The notes under the pieces are model-generated. The model saw nothing but the letters and a program-made list of their open reading frames with translations, had not been told where the DNA came from and searched no databases. The translations under genes were made by a program, and so were the position numbers. A stretch of DNA of 20,078 bases from an uncultured Sutterella sp. (GTDB lineage Bacteria > Pseudomonadota > Gammaproteobacteria > Burkholderiales > Burkholderiaceae_F): the NCBI GenBank assembly GCA_905192805.1, contig CAJJMF010000017.1, positions 1 to 20,078 on the forward strand, given 5' to 3'. How positions within the stretch are numbered: the stretch's first letter is position 1; each line of letters begins with the position of its first letter. Positions 14,972 to 20,078 of the stretch are shown here, piece after piece.

Positions 14972-16120
14972 TTACCCTTTGAGGAAGTGCTTCACAATGG
15001 CTACCTCCATTGTGGTGCCGGTAATGAGCGCCTCGTCTTTGGGTAGGAATTGGGGGTGATGGTTTTCATAAGGGCTTTCCCCACCGAGCACATTAAAGTA
15101 CATGCACGAGGGAACGACTTCGCTAAATTCGGAGAAGTCTTCGCTACCACTCATGGCTGTGGTGGTAAGGACGTTTTCCGCACCGAGCGTGGCTTCGGCC
15201 AAGGCTTTAATTTCATTCACGAGCGCCAAATCCTGTACCACCGATTTCGCGCCAGGCTGCCATGTGAGCGTGGCCTCGGCATGGTGATTTTTGGCGATCC
15301 CATAAACGAGCTCTTCGACGCGTGCCATTAGTAAGGAGCGGTCGTCTGGATTTTTGGCACGGATATCCACTTCAAGCTCGGCCGTTTGGGGGATCACGTT
15401 GGAGACCGTGCCTCCGACAAACACATTGGGCGAGACCGCTGCAAAGTGCGACGGATCAATGTTGCGTGACACAATCGTGTGGAGGGCGAGGATGATTTCC
15501 GCCCCCACGAGAATCGGGTCAACCCCATGGTGGGGACGTGAGCTGTGCGAGCCTTTCCCGTGAATCGTGATGTGACAGTTATCGCATGAACTCGTGACGA
15601 CCTCATCGGTGAGGATTTTCACTTTGCCCACCGGTCCATTCATAATGTGTAAACCAATGCAGTGATCGACGCCGTCGAGTACCCCCGCTTTCACTAGGTC
15701 GATCGCTCCCCCTGGGGGCAACTCTTCGGCATGCTGAAAGAGGAATTTGACCGTACCGTGAAGGGTATGGCGTTCGGGTGCGAGCGCGGCAATCGCCGCC
15801 ATTAACATCGCGGCGTGGGTATCGTGCCCACACATATGACCTACGCCTGGGTTTTGTGAGCAAAAGGGCACGTCGTTGGCTTCTTGCACGGGCAGGGCAT
15901 CGATGTCGGCGCGTAGCGCAATGGTCTTACCTGGGCCCGCGGTTCCGACCAAGGTGGCCACCACACTCGTGGGTGTGGGCTGGGTGAGGGTGATTCCCTC
16001 AATGCCGCTTAATTCCTTGAGGATGTATTGCGCAGTGTTATGTTCCTGAAACCCCAACTCGGGGTGCGCATGGATATGGTGGCGCCATTGAATCAATTGG
16101 GCTTCATTAATCTGAGTCAT
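14972..16120 (-). CDS. M20-family amidohydrolase (hippurate/N-acyl amino acid hydrolase type)
   Basis: This 382-residue cytoplasmic metal hydrolase of the M20D/amidohydrolase family would cleave N-acyl amino acids, N-acetylated intermediates or hippurate-like amides. Visible family motifs: RHHIHAHPELGFQE (13-26), ALRADIDALPVQE (68-80), the metal-site Cys97 and His99 in GHMCGHDTHAAM, FQHAEELPPGG with Glu132/Glu133, His158 in GLHIMNGPVG, the dimer-domain segment GKGSHSSRPH, SGSEDFSEF, and a late ENHHPQF metal ligand region. Its length matches HipO/AbgA-type enzymes. No signal peptide. GGGAGG is 4 nt before ATG 16120. It is a single gene facing the flavoprotein gene. Substrate cannot be assigned from sequence alone. 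Confidence 0.9.
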   Translation of the reverse strand: MTQINEAQLIQWRHHIHAHPELGFQEHNTAQYILKELSGIEGITLTQPTPTSVVATLVGTAGPGKTIALRADIDALPVQEANDVPFCSQNPGVGHMCGHDTHAAMLMAAIAALAPERHTLHGTVKFLFQHAEELPPGGAIDLVKAGVLDGVDHCIGLHIMNGPVGKVKILTDEVVTSSCDNCHITIHGKGSHSSRPHHGVDPILVGAEIILALHTIVSRNIDPSHFAAVSPNVFVGGTVSNVIPQTAELEVDIRAKNPDDRSLLMARVEELVYGIAKNHHAEATLTWQPGAKSVVQDLALVNEIKALAEATLGAENVLTTTAMSGSEDFSEFSEVVPSCMYFNVLGGESPYENHHPQFLPKDEALITGTTMEVAIVKHFLKG

Positions 16121-16346
16121 AGAACCTCCCGTAGCGAAGCGAGCGTAGTGCGCTCGGTCGATGTATCAAACGTATTGGTACATCTTAGCGAGTGAGTGAA
16201 GGCTTGGGAGAGAGATCAGTCTGGGGAAAATAGGACTATTTGCGTGTTAACTGCGAGTGATCACGTCGCCTACACACTACCCGATAATCGCCGATAAATG
16301 TCGACCAATGACGGTCAATTTTCGACGCACGGTGACGAGAGAAAGC
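16121..16346 (-). other. Upstream region of the M20 gene
   Basis: About 226 bp between the M20 start and the nrdB terminator. It holds a hairpin CGAGCG/CGCTCG (16140-16156) close to the SD and an imperfect palindrome at 16160-16184, which is listed separately. I did not find a convincing -35/-10 pair. No coding sequence is apparent. Confidence 0.45.
16160..16184. promoter_or_regulatory. Imperfect palindrome upstream of the M20 gene
   Basis: A 25-bp dyad with arms GATGTA and TACATC (16160-16165, 16179-16184) plus inner CAA/TTG matches, 9 matching positions per arm. It lies 40-64 bp upstream of the ATG. This suits a dimeric repressor operator (for example of a GntR- or TetR-type regulator), which is inference; no regulator gene is adjacent. 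Confidence 0.4.
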
Positions 16347-16385
16347 CAAACACCCTAGCGTCCGGTCGGATCACTAGGGTGTTTG
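16347..16385 (-). terminator. Terminator of nrdAB
   Basis: CAAACACCCTAG (16347-16358) and CTAGGGTGTTTG (16374-16385) form a perfect 12-bp stem around a 15-nt loop, about 28 nt beyond the nrdB stop on the minus strand. The stem itself ends in GTTTG and is followed by GCTTTCTC, a moderate U-rich tail. Confidence 0.8.
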
Positions 16386-16413
16386 TTCAAGAGAGCGTGT
16401 CAGGGCCGCTGAG

Positions 16414-17457
16414 TTACTTCAGGGGCAGTTCCTGTTCTTGCATGGCTTCGAAGGCCTTCTGAGCTTCTTGAGCGCTCTTCGCCTTACCCCACACATCGCC
16501 CCAGTCGCCCGATAAGGCGCCCTTGGCGTAGTCCGTGGCACGGTTTTCGAAGAAGTTGGTGTGTGTCACGCCCAACATCGCGTCCACCCACGGAAGCGGG
16601 TTTTTCTTCGAACCGAAAATGGCCTTCATGCCGAGACCCGTTAAACGACGGTCCGCAATGTAGCGGATGTAGTCACGCACTTCACCGCGAGTCAAGCGCT
16701 TCATTTCCGAGACCCCGAATGCGAGGTCAATGAACTTGTCTTCCAAGTCAACCATCACTTCAGCGATCGTGTAAATGCGGGACTTCAACTCGTCGGTCCA
16801 GAGTTCGGGACGCTCTTTGATGTACTCACGGAAGAGTTTCGTCATCGATTCCGTATGGAGCGTTTCGTCGGCGATGGACCACGAAATGATCTGTCCCATG
16901 CCCTTCATCGTGCCGTTGCGAGTGAAGTTTAAGAGCATCACGAACGAACTGAAAAGCTGCATCCCTTCGGTAAAGGCCGAGAAGGCAGCAATTTGCGCGG
17001 CGAGTTCATTGTCTTGCTCACTCACTTCGTTAAAGAAGTTGTGCTTGGCGGCCATGGCTTCGTACTGAAGGAACTCGTTATAAATCGATTCCGGCAGGCC
17101 GAGGGTTTCGATCAAGTGCGAGTAGGCGGCAATGTGCACGGCTTCACGACCCGCAAAGCTCGAGAGCATCATGCGCACTTCGGGGTGATGAAAGCGCGGG
17201 AGGTAATTATTCACGTACGCGCCCGACACGTCAATGTCACCCTGCGTAAAAAAGCGCAAGATCTTCGTCAAGAAATCCTTTTCGGATTCGGTTAACTTCG
17301 TGTTGTAGTCTTTGACGTCTTCGAGCATCGGCACTTCCGTCCAGAGCCAATGCATCTGTTCGCTTTCCATAAAGGCTTCGTAGGCCCAGGGGTAGCTAAA
17401 GGGTTTGTAGTAATTACGCGCACCCAAAAGCCCCAAGTCATCTTTGTTGTCAGCCAT
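16414..17457 (-). CDS. nrdB: Class I ribonucleotide reductase, radical-generating subunit NrdB (R2)
   Basis: This 347-residue ferritin-like di-metal protein generates the tyrosyl radical for NrdA. Metal ligands align with E. coli R2: Asp74, Glu105, His108, Glu164, Glu198 and His201, and the radical tyrosine is Tyr112. The spacings match E. coli (Asp to first Glu 31, Glu to Tyr 7, Glu to Glu 34), so a tyrosyl-radical enzyme is expected rather than a Tyr-less subclass. The N-terminus (MADNKDDLGLLGARNYYKPF) has no ATP-cone. The C-terminal tail, which in the family docks on NrdA, ends QEQELPLK. ATG 17457 has GAGGA shortly upstream and follows nrdA by 13 nt. Codon use is biased like that of a well-expressed gene. 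Confidence 0.95.
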   Translation of the reverse strand: MADNKDDLGLLGARNYYKPFSYPWAYEAFMESEQMHWLWTEVPMLEDVKDYNTKLTESEKDFLTKILRFFTQGDIDVSGAYVNNYLPRFHHPEVRMMLSSFAGREAVHIAAYSHLIETLGLPESIYNEFLQYEAMAAKHNFFNEVSEQDNELAAQIAAFSAFTEGMQLFSSFVMLLNFTRNGTMKGMGQIISWSIADETLHTESMTKLFREYIKERPELWTDELKSRIYTIAEVMVDLEDKFIDLAFGVSEMKRLTRGEVRDYIRYIADRRLTGLGMKAIFGSKKNPLPWVDAMLGVTHTNFFENRATDYAKGALSGDWGDVWGKAKSAQEAQKAFEAMQEQELPLK

Positions 17458-17470
17458 TTTCTATCCTCGA

Positions 17471-19246
17471 TTAACCTTCGCACGCTAAGCAGGTCGTATC
17501 ATCGGCCACGCTCGTCATGTCAATTTCGTCTTCAATACGTTTGCGCTGTGCCTGCACCCCGACACGGTCGGCCTTACGCAGTTTGTCGGAACGGTTGTAG
17601 TAGAGGCTCTTTAAGCCACGTTTCCACGCCATGAAGTGGCAGGCATGCAAGTAGCCAATCGACACATCGGGCGAGAAGAACATGTTGACACTCTGGCCTT
17701 GGTCGATAAACTGCTGACGATCGGCAGCCATTTCCACAATCCAGCGCTGATCGATTTCGATCGCGGTCTTATAGACATTGCGAATCAACTCCGGAATGTC
17801 TTCACGGTGCTGAATGGAGCCATCGTGCGCAATGATATCGGCCCAGAATTCTTCATTATCGAGCCCTAAACGAGCGACTTCGGCCTTCAAGAAACGGTTC
17901 TTCATGATGTAGGCACCCGAGATCGTGTCCTGGCGGTAGATGTTGGCACGGTAGGGTTCAATCGAGGGACTCGTCCCGCCCATGATCAACGACGAGGAGG
18001 CGTTCGGGGCCACGGACATCCAGTGCGAGAAGCGACGACGCACACCCGACTGAGCGGCATCCGGGCAAGCGCCACGGCGTTCGCACAAGTGCTGGTCAGC
18101 TTCTTCACAGGCCTGACGAATGTGGCGGAAGATCGCCATGTTGGTTACCTTGGCCATCACGCTTTCAAACGGAATACGATTCTTCTGTAAGTAGGCATGG
18201 AACCCTAAGGCGCCTAAGCCCACGCTACGTTCACGCATGGCCGAATAACGGGCGCGCGAGATCGTATCGGGTGCGTGATCAATGAAGTACTGCAGAACGT
18301 TGTCTAAGAATTCCAACACGTCTTCAATGAACTGCGGCACGTGACGCCACTGATCGTAGTATTCCAAATTCAAGCTCGACAAACAGCACACGGCCGTACG
18401 TTCGGGCGAGGTGGGTAAGAAGATTTCGGTACAGAGGTTCGAGCCGTTAATCTTGAGCCCTTTGTCTTTGAGCCACGAGGGAAGCGCACGGTTAGCCGTA
18501 TCGGTAAAGACCAAGAACGGTTCGCCCGTGTGCATGCGCATTTCCAAAATACGCTGCCACAAGTCGCGCGCACTCACCACGGCCACGACTTCACCCGTCG
18601 AGGGGTGCTTTAATTCCCACGAGTCATCGGCGTTCGCGTCACGCATCGACTGTTCAATCTTCTGCATGAACGCATCCGAGATGTTCACCCCATGGTGCAA
18701 ATTGAGCGCCTTCATGTTCTGGTCGCCCGTGGGCTTACGCATTTCAATGAAGGGGATGATATCGGGGTGGTCAATCGACAAGAACGCGGCATAGGAACCA
18801 CGGCGGGTCGAGCCCTGACGGTAAGCCAAACAGGCCGCGTCATAGACCTTCAAGTGAGGCATCACACCCACACTCTTTTCGTCCGCGGAACGGATGCCCA
18901 CGTGAATGCCAACCCCACCCCCTAACATCGAGAGCCAGTTCACTTCGCTCAACGTGTCGACAAGCCCTTCGGCGCTATCTTCCATGTAGGACAAGAAGCA
19001 GGAAACAGGGAGGCCTTTTTTGGTGCGACCAAAGGCAAGAATCGGGGTCGCAAAACTCAACCAATGCTGGCTCGCGTAGTCGTAAATACGTTGCGCATGC
19101 TCAGGGTTGGAAGCAAACGCTTCGGCTACAAATTTCAAACGTTCTTGAGGGCTCTTTTCGTCAGCGCGCATGTAGCTTTCGCGTAAGCGCATCAGTCCAA
19201 GCTCATCAAATAGCTTGTCACGACTCAGATCAATTTGCACAGACAT
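17471..19246 (-). CDS. nrdA: Class I ribonucleotide reductase, catalytic subunit NrdA (R1), without ATP-cone
   Basis: This is the catalytic subunit that reduces ribonucleoside diphosphates. It has 591 residues against 761 in E. coli. Active-site residues are visible: Cys83 (PVSCFLS), Asn270, Cys272 and Glu274 in NGSNLCTEI, Cys287 (VCCLSSLNL, the partner of Cys83), and the radical-relay pair Tyr549-Tyr550 in SLYYNRS. The tail carries the redox pair Cys586 and Cys589 (CLAC) that is recharged by thioredoxin or glutaredoxin; it is CxxC rather than the Cx4C of E. coli. The N-terminal ATP-cone of about 90 residues is absent, so overall dATP inhibition by that domain is not expected. ATG 19246 has AGGA 7 nt upstream. 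First gene of nrdAB. Confidence 0.95.
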   Translation of the reverse strand: MSVQIDLSRDKLFDELGLMRLRESYMRADEKSPQERLKFVAEAFASNPEHAQRIYDYASQHWLSFATPILAFGRTKKGLPVSCFLSYMEDSAEGLVDTLSEVNWLSMLGGGVGIHVGIRSADEKSVGVMPHLKVYDAACLAYRQGSTRRGSYAAFLSIDHPDIIPFIEMRKPTGDQNMKALNLHHGVNISDAFMQKIEQSMRDANADDSWELKHPSTGEVVAVVSARDLWQRILEMRMHTGEPFLVFTDTANRALPSWLKDKGLKINGSNLCTEIFLPTSPERTAVCCLSSLNLEYYDQWRHVPQFIEDVLEFLDNVLQYFIDHAPDTISRARYSAMRERSVGLGALGFHAYLQKNRIPFESVMAKVTNMAIFRHIRQACEEADQHLCERRGACPDAAQSGVRRRFSHWMSVAPNASSSLIMGGTSPSIEPYRANIYRQDTISGAYIMKNRFLKAEVARLGLDNEEFWADIIAHDGSIQHREDIPELIRNVYKTAIEIDQRWIVEMAADRQQFIDQGQSVNMFFSPDVSIGYLHACHFMAWKRGLKSLYYNRSDKLRKADRVGVQAQRKRIEDEIDMTSVADDTTCLACEG

Positions 19247-19309
19247 CAGCAGTTCCTAAAATCGGGGAAAATTAAACCCCCACCAGATAAGCCACCGATG
19301 AAAATGCAA

Positions 19310-19325
19310 TGACTGTATGTAGGGG
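19310..19325. promoter_or_regulatory. NrdR-like box 2 (overlaps nrdA -10)
   Basis: TGACTGTATGTAGGGG agrees with the NrdR consensus ACACWATATATWGTGT at 10 of 16 positions, best in the core (9 of 11 over ACTGTATGTAG). It lies 16 bp from box 1, the spacing known for tandem NrdR boxes, and overlaps the predicted -10 CATACA. Confidence 0.55.
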
Positions 19326-19342
19326 TATTGGTATAAAGTCAA
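19314..19342 (-). promoter_or_regulatory. nrdAB promoter
   Basis: On the minus strand TTGACT (19342-19337, 5 of 6 to the -35 consensus) is followed after 17 bp by CATACA (19319-19314, 3 of 6). The weak -10 leaves some doubt; the pairing is supported by the flanking NrdR-like boxes. Confidence 0.5.
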
Positions 19343-19357
19343 CACAACAGCTTGTGT
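19342..19357. promoter_or_regulatory. NrdR-like box 1 (abuts nrdA -35)
   Basis: ACACAACAGCTTGTGT matches the NrdR box consensus at 13 of 16 positions and lies in an 18-bp palindrome (19341-19358; arms AACACAA and TTGTGTT). It overlaps the edge of the -35 TTGACT. NrdR is the (d)ATP-sensing repressor of RNR genes in bacteria. Confidence 0.7.
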
Positions 19358-19618
19358 TTTTACTGTCGTAGGGTATGCACAATACTACCTGTTCTCGTCC
19401 GTTTTTGCCAACAAAACTCTTGAATTTGAGAGCCTCTGAAACGGGCTGCGTGGTGTGGATATTCGGTAAAACTTCGAGAAATCAATGACTTGCGTGGGCT
19501 TTACGTTTGCGCAGTTTTTTGACCTAAGTCGCATGGCGTAGCTTAGATCCTAAAAAGATCAAAAAGTAGTGAAATGTAACGAGCCCGAGGGAATACCTTA
19601 CTAATTTAGTCGGGATTA

Positions 19619-19627
19619 TGCTACACT
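19619..19627 (+). promoter_or_regulatory. Candidate distal promoter of thioredoxin-like gene
   Basis: TGCTACACT contains an extended -10 (TG, one base, TACACT). A weak TTACTA lies 18 bp upstream of the hexamer. The leader would be about 170 nt. Confidence 0.35.
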
Positions 19628-19692
19628 CTATCATCATCGTTTTTTTGAGGACGGGAAGGGGTCTAAAAGGCTTTCGACCGACGCTTAGGTCG

Positions 19693-19701
19693 TGTTATAG
19701 T
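19693..19701 (+). promoter_or_regulatory. Candidate proximal promoter of thioredoxin-like gene
   Basis: TGTTATAGT contains an extended -10 (TG, one base, TATAGT, 5 of 6). The -35 (TTCGAC at 17 bp) is poor, as is common for extended -10 promoters. The leader would be about 95 nt. Confidence 0.45.
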
Positions 19702-19803
19702 GGCCTTCAGTAAGACCGTTTTCTGGGTGTGCGCCAGCCTTTGGATAGCGCGAATCAGAATCCGTGCGAGCCCTTTTCCACCGTCCTTCTATGGAGATAC
19801 ATC

Positions 19804-20078
19804 ATGGCAATTAAAGTCATTACGGATGCCACGTTAGACAATGAAGTTTTAAAGAGCACGAAGCCATTTATTTTGGCGGTGGGAGCAACCTGGTGTCCCG
19901 ATTGCCGTCGTGCTGCGCCCTTCTTCCAGCAGTTCTCGGAAACGTTTGCTGAACAGGCAACGTTTGGTGCGGCCGACAGCGAACAGAATCCCGACATTGT
20001 GGAAATGTTCCATGTGGTGAACATCCCGACCATGGTCGTCGTCAAAGAAGGTAAAGAGGTCGATCGCATTGTCGAAGT
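19804..20078 (+). CDS. Thioredoxin-fold protein with CPDC active site (3' end outside window)
   Basis: 91 complete codons are visible before the right edge. The sequence follows the thioredoxin fold: strand FILAVGAT, active site W30-C31-P32-D33-C34, helix APFFQQFSETFAEQ, strand ATFGAADSEQNPDIVEMF, and the cis-proline in NIPT (Pro75) followed by MVVVKEGKEV. The active site is CPDC instead of CGPC, and the buried Asp26 of E. coli Trx is replaced by Ala25, so the redox properties should differ from those of housekeeping thioredoxin. CPDC is also found in TRP14-type proteins. No signal peptide, so it is cytoplasmic. GGAG lies 7 nt before ATG. It diverges from nrdAB; a link to RNR reduction is only a guess from position. 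Confidence 0.85.
   Translation, partial: MAIKVITDATLDNEVLKSTKPFILAVGATWCPDCRRAAPFFQQFSETFAEQATFGAADSEQNPDIVEMFHVVNIPTMVVVKEGKEVDRIVE

Larger units (their letters stand above)
19247..19803. other. Divergent region between nrdAB and thioredoxin-like gene
   Basis: About 557 bp without a supported gene. The left third carries the nrdAB promoter and NrdR-like boxes. The middle (about 19400-19600) shows short inverted repeats (CTAAG/CTTAG near 19525-19550, CCCGA/TCGGG near 19584-19614) but nothing I can name. The right part carries candidate promoters for the thioredoxin-like gene. A small RNA in the middle cannot be excluded. Confidence 0.5.

Noticed and set aside
19377..19392. Third NrdR-like box
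   Set aside because: Its left half fits but the right half is poor, and its centre lies 35 bp from box 1, out of phase with the usual 31-32 bp.
1..20078. CRISPR, tRNA, rRNA, IS, toxin-antitoxin or defence system
   Set aside because: No repeat-spacer arrays, cloverleaf, transposase, terminal repeats or small paired genes were seen on either strand. RecBD has a defence role only in the general sense.

Overview
The window looks like chromosomal DNA of a Gram-negative proteobacterium. Supporting traits are RecB and RecD of the RecBCD type (not AddAB), a yejABEF-like peptide importer, class I NrdAB, a periplasmic fumarate-reductase-type flavoprotein, and FNR-like and NrdR-like operators. The combination, with an exported haem-free flavoprotein, would suit an anaerobic or microaerophilic gut betaproteobacterium (Sutterellaceae/Burkholderiales), but that placement is inference. 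Genes are densely packed, with short overlaps or 10-13 nt gaps inside operons and clear hairpin terminators between them. No tRNA, rRNA, CRISPR array, insertion sequence or prophage gene was seen.

Layout: (1) 56-5094, plus strand: recB (5' end missing) overlapping or nearly touching recD, closed by a strong hairpin at 5100-5125. The first 55 bases are AT-rich and contain an in-frame stop directly before RecB helicase motif II, so the left edge is suspect. (2) 5146-6063, minus: a tandem-domain universal stress protein, with its terminator shared face to face with recD. (3) 6246-12756, minus: a four-gene peptide/nickel-family ABC importer in the order substrate-binding protein, permease, permease, double ATPase, as in E. 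coli yejABEF. (4) 13095-14756, plus: a signal-peptide FAD flavoprotein of the flavocytochrome c/fumarate reductase family behind an FNR-like class II promoter and a structured leader, followed by two hairpins. (5) 14972-16120, minus: an M20-family amidohydrolase (hippurate/N-acyl amino acid hydrolase type). (6) 16414-19246, minus: nrdA-nrdB, a class I ribonucleotide reductase without an ATP-cone in either subunit, behind a promoter bracketed by two NrdR-like boxes 16 bp apart. (7) 19804 to the right edge, plus: a divergent thioredoxin-fold protein with a CPDC active site.

How the parts fit: RecBD (with RecC presumably outside) repairs double-strand breaks. The ABC importer and the M20 hydrolase are consistent with scavenging peptides and N-acyl amino acids. 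The flavoprotein would use an exported electron acceptor when oxygen is low. NrdAB makes deoxynucleotides, and the neighbouring thioredoxin-like protein is a possible but untested reductant. All families recognised here are known. The parts most worth a second look are regulatory (the FNR promoter plus possible pseudoknot leader of the flavoprotein, and the NrdR boxes) and architectural (a substrate-binding protein with a C-terminal membrane segment, an ATP-cone-free RNR, and the left-edge discontinuity in recB). I did not find evidence for an entirely undescribed system.
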